Shown here piece by piece: positions 1-5,050 of a stretch of 8,755 bases of DNA. The position numbers and the translations under genes were made by a program. The notes under the pieces were generated by a model that ran no database searches, had not been told where the DNA came from, and saw only the letters and a program-made list of their open reading frames with translations. The stretch is from positions 1 through 8,755 of the forward strand of contig JAILAO010000101.1 in assembly GCA_024681565.1 (NCBI GenBank). Direction: 5' to 3'. Source of the DNA: Bacteroidales bacterium (GTDB lineage: Bacteria; Bacteroidota; Bacteroidia; Bacteroidales; UBA932). Positions within the stretch are counted from its first letter, which is position 1; each line of letters begins with the position of its first letter.

Positions 1-977
1 TGAAGTCCGCCTCCGGTCATGAGGATGCCCGCTCCCGCAAACAGGATGTGGCTCAGCATCACGATGAGCGTGATGATGAGGATGGTCAGCCAGTGTTCTG
101 CGATGACGGCGGGGGCGACCATCATACCGACAGAGATGAAGAAGATGGCGCCGAACAGGTCCTTGATCGGGCTGACCAGGCGTTCGATGTGTTCGCTCTC
201 GATGGTCTCGGCCAGGATGGAACCCATCACGAAGGCGCCGAGTGCGGAGGAGAAGCCGACGGCTTCGGCCAGGGCGACCATCGCAAAGCACAGACCGATG
301 CTGACGATGAGCAGGATCTCGTCGCTGAGGTACTTGCGCGCCCGTTTGAGGACCGTCGGAATCAGATAGATGCCGATGAGGAACCACAGGATCAGGAAGA
401 ATGCCAGCTTGGCCAGGTTGAACAGCATCTCGCCCCCGGCGAAACGGTTGGAGACGGCCATCGTCGAGAGGAGCACCATGAGCAGGATGGCGATCAGGTC
501 CTCGACTACGAGCGTGCCGAAGACCATGCCGGCCCAGGGCTTGTCCTTGAGCCCCATGTCGTCATAGGACTTGAGTACGACCATCGTGGAGGACATGGAC
601 AGCAGGCCTCCGAGGAAAATGCTTTCCATCGCGGTCCAGCCCAGGGCCTGACCGGCCACGAAACCCAGGACGAAAACGCCCAGGAACTTGCTTCCTGCGG
701 TGACGAGGGCGCTGCTGCCTACCTTGAGCAGCTTTTTGAAACTGAACTCCAAACCCAGACCGAACATCAGGAAGATGATGCCGATCTCGGACCATTGATT
801 GACCGTTTCTTCACTCTGGATGCCCGGGAACCAGGATACGTGCGGGCCGATCAGGAAACCTGCGATGATATAGCCCAGGATCAGCGGCTGCTTGAGGGCC
901 TTGGATATGATGGTGAATACACCGGCGGAAACCAGGATGATGGCCAGGTCCCGTACGAGATTGAGTTCTTCGGACAT
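1..977 (-). CDS. CPA2/Kef-type cation:proton antiporter, N-terminal part (runs off left edge)
   Basis: This is an inner-membrane monovalent cation/H+ exchanger of the CPA2 family. The start is the ATG at 977 (protein begins MSEELNLVRD). The frame stays open to base 1, giving 325 full residues with no stop, so the C-terminus, including any RCK/TrkA-N regulatory domain, lies outside the window. Almost the whole visible part is hydrophobic, with roughly nine to eleven membrane segments. Family-type motifs are visible: LGYIIAGFLIGP at about 34-45, FLMFGLGLEF at 69-78, SSTMVV at 129-134, and an acidic pair E159-D160 in a membrane helix where CPA2 exchangers carry their ion-binding acidic residue. 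The gene follows the ohrR terminator and seems to have its own -7 box. Kef proteins of other bacteria protect against electrophiles, which would suit the neighbouring stress operon, but that link is inference. The family is secure; the transported ion is unknown. Confidence 0.9.
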   Translation of the reverse strand, partial: MSEELNLVRDLAIILVSAGVFTIISKALKQPLILGYIIAGFLIGPHVSWFPGIQSEETVNQWSEIGIIFLMFGLGLEFSFKKLLKVGSSALVTAGSKFLGVFVLGFVAGQALGWTAMESIFLGGLLSMSSTMVVLKSYDDMGLKDKPWAGMVFGTLVVEDLIAILLMVLLSTMAVSNRFAGGEMLFNLAKLAFFLILWFLIGIYLIPTVLKRARKYLSDEILLIVSIGLCFAMVALAEAVGFSSALGAFVMGSILAETIESEHIERLVSPIKDLFGAIFFISVGMMVAPAVIAEHWLTILIITLIVMLSHILFAGAGILMTGGGL

Positions 978-983
978 AGATTG

Positions 984-991
984 CAAAAATA
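984..991 (-). promoter_or_regulatory. Candidate -7 box for the antiporter gene (TATTTTTG)
   Basis: Read on the minus strand, 991 to 984 is TATTTTTG, an exact match to the Bacteroidota -7 consensus TAnnTTTG. It lies only six bases before the ATG at 977, so transcription would begin at or within a few bases of the start codon. No TTG-type -33 element is visible at the expected 18-21 nt distance, because that space is filled by the terminator hairpin. The match may therefore be chance in a T-rich terminator tail. Confidence 0.35.
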
Positions 992-994
992 CGA

Positions 995-1024
995 AAAAAC
1001 CCGTGCATTGCAGCACGGGTTTTT
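995..1024. terminator. Bidirectional hairpin terminator after ohrR
   Basis: A perfect 12-bp stem, AAAAACCCGTGC (995-1006) and GCACGGGTTTTT (1013-1024), surrounds the 6-nt loop ATTGCA. On the minus strand it lies 18 bases past the ohrR stop and ends in a T run, which is the form of an intrinsic terminator. The symmetric A/T flanks let it work in either direction. It separates the peroxide-stress operon from the antiporter gene. Confidence 0.9.
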
Positions 1025-1042
1025 GAATCTTTGCAGCCTTTA

Positions 1043-1492
1043 TTATTTACGGGTCTGTCCTTCCAGGTTCCGGATAATGCCGTCCAGCGTGACGAACAGG
1101 TCGGGTGCGCTTTCGGGCGTGAACTGGTCACAGACTACCCTGGAGCCGATGGTCTCCGGAATGTCGGCGGCTTTCGCTTCCATTTCACGGCCTGCTTCCG
1201 TGAGGGAGACGATGACCTGCCGGGCATCCTTGCTTCCCCGTCTGCGGGAGACCAGGCCTTCTCTCTCCATCCGCTGGAGGAGGGGAGTGACGGTGTTGGT
1301 CTCGAGGTGAAGCCGCTTCGCCAGATCGTTGACCGGCTGCCCGTCCTGCTCCCAGAGCACCAGCAGCACCAGGTATTGGGGGTAGGTGATGCCGAGTTCT
1401 GAGAATATGGGATTGTAGGCCTGGGTCACGAGCCGGGATGCGGCATAGAGCCGGAAGCAGAGCTGGTTCTCCAGTTTGAGCTGTTCGTGCAT
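1043..1492 (-). CDS. ohrR: OhrR-type MarR-family organic-peroxide sensor/repressor
   Basis: This 149-residue winged-helix protein of the MarR family most resembles OhrR. The N-terminal stretch LENQLCFRLYAASR and the segment GITYPQYLVLLVLWE follow the B. subtilis OhrR pattern. Cys12 matches the reactive peroxide-sensing cysteine (Cys15 there), and Tyr26 and Tyr37 match the two tyrosines that hydrogen-bond to it. The DNA-reading helix and wing lie at about 53-98 (VNDLAKRLHLETNTVTPLLQRMEREGLVSRRR, then the D89-R91 wing). A second cysteine, Cys121, is placed where two-cysteine OhrRs carry their resolving cysteine, so disulphide switching is plausible (inference). It is the last gene of the ferritin-peroxidase-ohrR operon; its ATG follows the upstream TAG by only three bases, so translation is probably coupled. 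It likely represses its own operon through the paired operators at 2495-2508 and 2530-2545. Confidence 0.9.
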   Translation of the reverse strand: MHEQLKLENQLCFRLYAASRLVTQAYNPIFSELGITYPQYLVLLVLWEQDGQPVNDLAKRLHLETNTVTPLLQRMEREGLVSRRRGSKDARQVIVSLTEAGREMEAKAADIPETIGSRVVCDQFTPESAPDLFVTLDGIIRNLEGQTRK

Positions 1493-1495
1493 GTT

Positions 1496-1972
1496 CTACA
1501 GGAGGGCTTTGATCTTGTCTTCGAGAGATTCCGGCGTGGCCATAGGCGCGAAGCGCTCGATGCGGCTGCCGTCGCGGGAGATCAGGAACTTGGTGAAATT
1601 CCACTTGATCGCGCTGCCGAGCAGTCCCTTCGTCTCGTCCTTGAGGTATTTGTAAATCGGATGGGCGTTGTCACCGTTGACCTCGATCTTGCTCATCAGC
1701 GGGAAGGTCACGCCGTGGTTGAGGCGGCAGAATTCGGCGATCTCTGCATCGGAGCCGGGCTCCTGGTGGGCGAACTGGTCGCAAGGGAAGCCGATCACGA
1801 CGAGGCCCTGCTCCTGGTATTTCTTCCAGAGAGCCTCCAGTCCGTCATACTGCGGGGTGAAACCGCACTTGGACGCGGTGTTGACGATCAGCAGGACTTT
1901 CCCCTTATAGTCGGCGAAATTCACCTCTTTCCCTTTATTGTCGAGGGCTTTGAAGTCATAAATGCTTGCCAT
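1496..1972 (-). CDS. gpx: Glutathione peroxidase-family (probably thioredoxin-dependent) peroxidase
   Basis: This 158-residue protein has the full length of a bacterial GPx (BsaA/BtuE type). It reduces hydrogen peroxide and organic or lipid hydroperoxides. The three family signatures are present: NTASKCGFTPQY (31-42) with peroxidatic Cys36, GFPCDQF (61-67), and KWNFTKFL (123-130). The catalytic tetrad would be Cys36, Gln70, Trp124 and Asn125. Cysteine, not selenocysteine, sits at the active site. Cys82 in the segment EFCRLNHGVTFP matches the resolving cysteine of two-cysteine GPx proteins that use thioredoxin instead of glutathione, so thioredoxin is the likelier reductant (family knowledge plus inference). 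There is no signal peptide, so the protein is cytoplasmic. It is the middle gene of the operon: 27 bases after the ferritin gene and three bases before ohrR. Confidence 0.95.
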   Translation of the reverse strand: MASIYDFKALDNKGKEVNFADYKGKVLLIVNTASKCGFTPQYDGLEALWKKYQEQGLVVIGFPCDQFAHQEPGSDAEIAEFCRLNHGVTFPLMSKIEVNGDNAHPIYKYLKDETKGLLGSAIKWNFTKFLISRDGSRIERFAPMATPESLEDKIKALL

Positions 1973-1999
1973 GGTTCTCGTGTTTTATCGTTTGATTGA

Positions 2000-2455
2000 T
2001 TAAAGCTGCTTGATCAGCCAGTTCTTGAGACTGATCTTTTCGATGAGTTCGAGCTGCTGCTCGCTCCAGGCCCAGTCTTCTTCTTCATCGAGGGCATAAC
2101 CGCGCAGAAGGTCATAGGTCTTGAAGTCATCGGAGAGCGAAACGGTCAGTTGCTGGAGGACCGGAACCTCACGGCGGGAGATCTCGAGGTCGCACTTGAT
2201 GAATTCGACGGGGTCGGTGAAGATGGGCATCTCCGGACCGGCTTCGACCTTGGGCTGTCCGCCGAGTTCGATGATACGGTCGATGAATTGGTCGACCCAC
2301 TCCATCTCCTCAGATGCGTGGCTGGCGTATTTCTCACCGAGTTTGGAGAAACCCTGTGCGGCGAAAACCTTACCCTGGACTTTGTGGGAGAGAGACTGGG
2401 CGGCGAGGCCGGTAGCATAGGCCTGCAGCGCTTTGATGGAATTTTCTTTGTTCAT
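2000..2455 (-). CDS. Ferritin-like protein (bacterioferritin/Dps-like four-helix bundle)
   Basis: This 151-residue, mainly helical protein starts at the ATG at 2455. It aligns by eye with bacterioferritin over its full length: SEEMEWVDQFIDRIIELGG (48-66) matches the helix-B metal-site region, and DEEEDWAWSEQQLELI (123-138) matches the DEEGHIDWLETELDLI region, ending in SLKNWLIKQL like the Bfr C-terminus. By that alignment three metal-ligand glutamates are kept (Glu50, Glu91, Glu124 for Bfr Glu51, Glu94, Glu127). Glu18 becomes Leu17, His54 becomes Trp53 and His130 becomes Asp127, so the diiron ferroxidase centre is not standard. The haem-ligand methionine position was not checked. It is the first gene of the peroxide-stress operon, directly behind the OhrR-type operators, which suggests peroxide-induced iron handling. 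It could be a Bacteroidota Dps-like (DPSL) relative. Ferritin superfamily is likely; iron storage activity is unproven. Confidence 0.8.
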   Translation of the reverse strand: MNKENSIKALQAYATGLAAQSLSHKVQGKVFAAQGFSKLGEKYASHASEEMEWVDQFIDRIIELGGQPKVEAGPEMPIFTDPVEFIKCDLEISRREVPVLQQLTVSLSDDFKTYDLLRGYALDEEEDWAWSEQQLELIEKISLKNWLIKQL

Positions 2456-2494
2456 GGTACTGTGTTTTTATTTGATTTTTATACGTGTCGTTTA

Positions 2495-2508
2495 TATCGT
2501 TTGCGATA
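2495..2508. promoter_or_regulatory. Operator copy A, overlapping the operon transcription start
   Basis: On the minus strand this reads TATCGCAAACGATA, two six-base arms around AA with one arm mismatch. It begins directly after the -7 box, so it covers the expected start of transcription. It differs by a single base from copy B, whose centre is 36 bp away. A MarR-family dimer bound here would block RNA polymerase; OhrR encoded in the same operon is the obvious candidate. Confidence 0.7.
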
Positions 2509-2538
2509 CAAAGGTAAGGAATATTTTTTATATCGCAA
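2509..2538 (-). promoter_or_regulatory. Consensus Bacteroidota promoter of the ferritin-gpx-ohrR operon
   Basis: On the minus strand the -7 element is TACCTTTG (2516 to 2509), an exact TAnnTTTG match. The -33 element TTG (2538 to 2536) lies 19 nt upstream of it, the expected spacing. The -33 trinucleotide forms the centre of operator copy B. Transcription should begin near 2500-2504, giving an A/T-rich leader of about 45-50 nt without a clear Shine-Dalgarno site. A/T tracts upstream (2546-2567) could act as an UP-like element. Confidence 0.85.
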
Positions 2539-2545
2539 GCGATAT
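2530..2545. promoter_or_regulatory. Operator copy B, overlapping the -33 element
   Basis: ATATCGCAAGCGATAT is an inverted repeat with perfect seven-base arms around AA. It overlaps the -33 TTG of the operon promoter. With copy A at the transcription start it brackets the promoter, the usual arrangement for repression by exclusion of polymerase. Its assignment to OhrR is inferred from operon context. Confidence 0.75.
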
Positions 2546-2597
2546 TTCAATTTTTTTTGAATTTTTTGAGGGGAGGGGGTGGGCTGGGTATTCATGC

Positions 2598-2630
2598 AAA
2601 AAGCGGAGACCGTCACGGCCGCCGCTTTTT
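2598..2630. terminator. Hairpin terminator downstream of the hydroxyacid dehydrogenase
   Basis: A 9-bp stem, AAAAAGCGG (2598-2606) and CCGCTTTTT (2622-2630), encloses 15 bases that can form a small inner CCG/CGG stem (2610-2612 with 2616-2618). T runs follow on both strands. It lies about 90 bases past the stop of the minus-strand dehydrogenase and upstream of the ferritin operon promoter, so it probably keeps dehydrogenase transcripts out of that operon. Confidence 0.8.
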
Positions 2631-2661
2631 TCTTAGGTTGTAGTACAGTTCTTTATTGTTT

Positions 2662-2690
2662 AATATCCATTCTTTCCGAATGGAGATATT
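2662..2690. repeat. Imperfect inverted repeat in the dehydrogenase 3' region
   Basis: CCATTC (2667-2672) and GAATGG (2678-2683) form a stem around TTTCC. The pairing can extend outward by one T-A pair and then, past a 2-nt bulge, by four A/T pairs. It sits between the dehydrogenase stop and the stronger terminator at 2598-2630. It lacks a good T run, so it may be an mRNA 3'-end stabilising hairpin or chance. Confidence 0.3.
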
Positions 2691-2718
2691 TCGAAAACCG
2701 TGCCAAAGTCCGGAAACA

Positions 2719-3645
2719 CTAAAAATTATTCCTGATATTATCGGCAACCTGGTGTACAAGGCGTTTCAGCGCCTCTTGGCTCGCCCATGCGGTGTGCGGG
2801 GTAAAGCGGAAGCGTTCCGGATGCCTGACGCTCATCAAGGGATTATCCGCGGGCAGCGGTTCGGAAGAATAGACATCCAGTGCCGCACCGGCGATTACAC
2901 CGGCATCTACGGCTTCGGCCAGGGCTGCCTCGTCGACAATGCCGCCGCGTCCGAGATTGAGCAGGAAAGCCGTCTTTTTCATCTTGCGCAGTTCGGCAGC
3001 ACCGATCAGCCCGGCGGTCCGGGGATTCAGCGGGGCATGGATGGTCACGGCGTCCGAGGCCGCGAGCAATTCGTCCAGCGTGACGCTCGGGTAGTCGTGG
3101 TTGTGGGAGGTTCCGGACGTGGAATAGTAGATTACCTTCATCCCGAAGGCGCTGGCGACGGCTGCAACCCGGGTGCCGATCGTGCCGAGGCCGATGATGC
3201 CCAGGGTCTTGCCGTCGAGCTCCACATAGGGGTGGGAGATGTCGCAGAAGAGCGTCCCGGCGGAGTAGCGCCCGCTCTTGACGCATTCGTCGAAATAGGG
3301 GGCGTGTCCGGCCAGCGAAAGCAGGTGGGCGAAAGTGGACTGCACCACGGCTTCCGTGGAGTACCCGGCGGCATTGCGTACCGGAATCCCGCGCCGCGCG
3401 GCAGCTTCGAGGTCGATGTTGTTGACGCCGGTGGCCGATTCGCAGATCAGCCGCAGGCGCGGTGCCTGCGCGAGGAGCTGCTCGGTCACACGGACTTTGT
3501 TGACGATCAAAACTTCGCAGTCCCCGACCCGCTCCAGGGCTTCTTCGGGGGTGCTGGAGGGCCAGGCGACGAGTTCTCCCTGCGCGGCGATTTCGTCGAG
3601 CGGGGTGTCACCAAGCGTGGCTGCGTCCAGGAATACGATTTTCAT
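2719..3645 (-). CDS. D-2-hydroxyacid dehydrogenase, glycerate/hydroxypyruvate reductase-like
   Basis: This 308-residue cytoplasmic protein is a full-length member of the NAD(P)-dependent D-isomer 2-hydroxyacid dehydrogenase family, which interconverts 2-keto acids and D-2-hydroxy acids. The split catalytic domain covers about 1-100 and 285-308, and the Rossmann domain about 101-284. The nucleotide-binding loop is GLGTIG at 152-157. The catalytic triad is Arg233 (NLGRGGIVDE), Glu262 (SSEPLP) and His284 (TPHTAWAS). The PHTAWAS motif with the tail ending NIRNNF is typical of glycerate dehydrogenase (HprA-like) rather than SerA, and there is no ACT domain. After the second Rossmann strand (VIYYSTSG, 171-178) there is no acidic residue of the kind that selects NAD+, so NADP(H) use is possible (inference). 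It is monocistronic, divergent from the rhodanese fusion gene with 87 bases between them. The substrate cannot be fixed from sequence. Confidence 0.92.
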   Translation of the reverse strand: MKIVFLDAATLGDTPLDEIAAQGELVAWPSSTPEEALERVGDCEVLIVNKVRVTEQLLAQAPRLRLICESATGVNNIDLEAAARRGIPVRNAAGYSTEAVVQSTFAHLLSLAGHAPYFDECVKSGRYSAGTLFCDISHPYVELDGKTLGIIGLGTIGTRVAAVASAFGMKVIYYSTSGTSHNHDYPSVTLDELLAASDAVTIHAPLNPRTAGLIGAAELRKMKKTAFLLNLGRGGIVDEAALAEAVDAGVIAGAALDVYSSEPLPADNPLMSVRHPERFRFTPHTAWASQEALKRLVHQVADNIRNNF

Positions 3646-3696
3646 GACAATTGATTTTCTCCTCTAATATAAGTTTATTCTTGGAGAAAAACACTA

Positions 3697-3712
3697 AATT
3701 CGTGGACGAATT
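3697..3712. promoter_or_regulatory. Inverted repeat AATTCGT-GG-ACGAATT in the divergent intergenic region
   Basis: Perfect seven-base arms (3697-3703 and 3706-3712) flank a 2-nt GG centre, in the 87-bp space between the divergent dehydrogenase and rhodanese-fusion genes and 20 bases before the latter's ATG. Its size and position fit a binding site for a dimeric regulator. No regulator gene for it is visible nearby, and no consensus TAnnTTTG promoter is evident in this gap (TAAGTTTA at 3670-3677 is only a partial match). Confidence 0.45.
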
Positions 3713-3732
3713 ACCGATTATCCTGCAATACC

Positions 3733-5046
3733 ATGCGTATCCTCTCTCTCTTCCTTCTTTTGCTGACTTCTTTCGCCTGCCAGCCTGCCGCTTATACCAA
3801 TCTTGATGTGGACGCTTTCGAGCAGAAAGCCGCGGAACCCGGTGTCGTTCTCCTGGATGTCCGCCGCCCCGATGAGTTCGCTGTCGGGCATCTGCCGGGC
3901 GCGGTCAATCTAGACTGGCTCGCCGGCGGACTTCCGGAGCAGGTCCGGGCCGCCTACCCCCAGGACCGGGTGCTGGCCGTCTATTGCCGCAGCGGCAAGC
4001 GGAGTGCCGCGGCCGCCACGGCGCTCGCCAAGGCCGGATACACGGTCTATAACCTCTCCGGCGGCTACCTCGCCTGGTCCAAGGCCCGCAGCGGCGTGTC
4101 ATTCGTCCGCGACGATGCGGCGTGCAAGGTGGACGTCTGCGTGGACGGCCGCTATTTCACGACCCTTTTCTATCCGGAGGATGAGACCAAACCCATTCTC
4201 TGGCCCATCATGACGGCCTCCGGCATCGACATCACGCGGGGATACCCCCGTGCGCCCCGGGCTTTCGAGAGCGTGGACCATCCGCATCATTCCGGCCTCT
4301 GGTTCAACCACGGCGATGTCAACGGCCTCGACTTCTGGAACAATTACCACGCCTATCCCGCCGAGCGCAAGCCCGCGTACGGCAGCGTGCGGCTCCGGAG
4401 CATCGAGTCTGCGGAAGGGGACCAGCTGGTGACGCTTTCGGACTGGGTGGACAACGACGGCCACGTGCTTCTTACCGAAAAGACGACGTATGTGTTCGGA
4501 GGCTCCGCGGATGAGCGCTTCATCATCCGTTCGGCCGTCCTGACCGCGGTGGATACGGTCAGGTTCGGGGAAGATAAGGAGGGGATGCTCGGCCTGCGCG
4601 TGGACCGCGCCCTGCAGCAACCCTCGGACAGCCCGGTGCGCTACCTGGATGCGCAGGGCAACCCCACCGACCGGGCCACGGTCAACAGGGAGGGCGTCAC
4701 CGGCTGCTATACCAACAGTCTGGGGTTCTCCGGGGACGACGCCTGGTCCAAACGGGCCGAGTGGACCAAACTGGACGGCACCAAGGACGGAGACGATATC
4801 TCGATCCTGATCATCGACGCCAAAGACAATATCAACTTTCCCGCCTGGTCGCATGCCCGCGGTTATGGTCTCTTTGCGGTCAATAACCTGGGAGGCAAGG
4901 CGATGGACCCCGACAGCACCGAACCGGTCGGCTTCGTGCTGAACCCCTCCGAATCAAAGACCTTCACCTACAAGATCATCATCAAGAGCGGCGGGCACCT
5001 CAGCGCCGCCGATGCAGAATCACGCGCACGCGCGTTCAACCGATAG
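3733..5046 (+). CDS. Lipoprotein fusing a rhodanese domain to a DUF6807 (PmoA-type) domain
   Basis: This 437-residue exported protein starts at the ATG at 3733. Residues 1-16 (MRILSLFLLLLTSFAC) form a signal peptide ending in a lipobox-like Cys16. Residues about 24-118 are a rhodanese domain: LLDVRRPDEFAVGHLPGA (40-57), then the active-site loop CRSGKR with Cys85, then YNLSGGYLAW (106-115). Residues about 127-425 match the DUF6807/PmoA family, seen in DHPHHSGLWFNHGDVNG (182-198) with His183, His185, His186 and His193. Rhodaneses move sulfane sulfur through a cysteine persulfide; the function of DUF6807 is not established, and the old methane oxygenase label should not be taken as activity. 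Neither domain looks broken, and the frame runs through the junction. There is no acidic cluster after Cys16 of the kind linked to surface export, so it may face the periplasm. It is followed 4 nt later by the deoxyribosyltransferase-like gene. Confidence 0.85.
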   Translation: MRILSLFLLLLTSFACQPAAYTNLDVDAFEQKAAEPGVVLLDVRRPDEFAVGHLPGAVNLDWLAGGLPEQVRAAYPQDRVLAVYCRSGKRSAAAATALAKAGYTVYNLSGGYLAWSKARSGVSFVRDDAACKVDVCVDGRYFTTLFYPEDETKPILWPIMTASGIDITRGYPRAPRAFESVDHPHHSGLWFNHGDVNGLDFWNNYHAYPAERKPAYGSVRLRSIESAEGDQLVTLSDWVDNDGHVLLTEKTTYVFGGSADERFIIRSAVLTAVDTVRFGEDKEGMLGLRVDRALQQPSDSPVRYLDAQGNPTDRATVNREGVTGCYTNSLGFSGDDAWSKRAEWTKLDGTKDGDDISILIIDAKDNINFPAWSHARGYGLFAVNNLGGKAMDPDSTEPVGFVLNPSESKTFTYKIIIKSGGHLSAADAESRARAFNR

Positions 5047-5050
5047 AGAG

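Noticed and set aside
48..1310. Long plus-strand ORF (420 codons)
   Set aside because: It is antisense to the antiporter and ohrR genes; its product is D/E/H/Q-rich low-complexity sequence with no recognisable domain, as expected for a shadow of a GC-rich coding strand.
2546..2567. A/T tract with inverted repeat TTCAA-T6-TTGAA as another operator
   Set aside because: The symmetry is trivial in a poly-T run; more likely an UP-like or curved element upstream of the operon promoter.
2433..2636. Small plus-strand ORF (67 codons) in the operon promoter region
   Set aside because: It crosses the ferritin start, promoter, both operators and the terminator; its composition follows the A/T-rich non-coding DNA.
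2656..3654. Plus-strand ORF (332 codons)
   Set aside because: It is the antisense shadow of the D-2-hydroxyacid dehydrogenase, which has an intact catalytic triad; the shadow product is Gly/Arg-rich with no domain.
3670..3677. TAAGTTTA as a -7 box for the rhodanese fusion gene
   Set aside because: It is one base off consensus, and the nearest upstream TTG (3651-3653) is only 16 nt away, shorter than the usual 18-21; too weak to call.
4099..4854. Minus-strand ORF (251 codons)
   Set aside because: It lies wholly inside the rhodanese-DUF6807 gene on the other strand and has no recognisable motif or promoter.
5012..5050. 13-residue extension of the deoxyribosyltransferase-like protein
   Set aside because: It overlaps the end of the rhodanese fusion and adds MQNHAHARSTDRE before the natural fold start; the ATG at 5051 has a purine-rich AGAGAG in front and follows the upstream stop by 4 nt.
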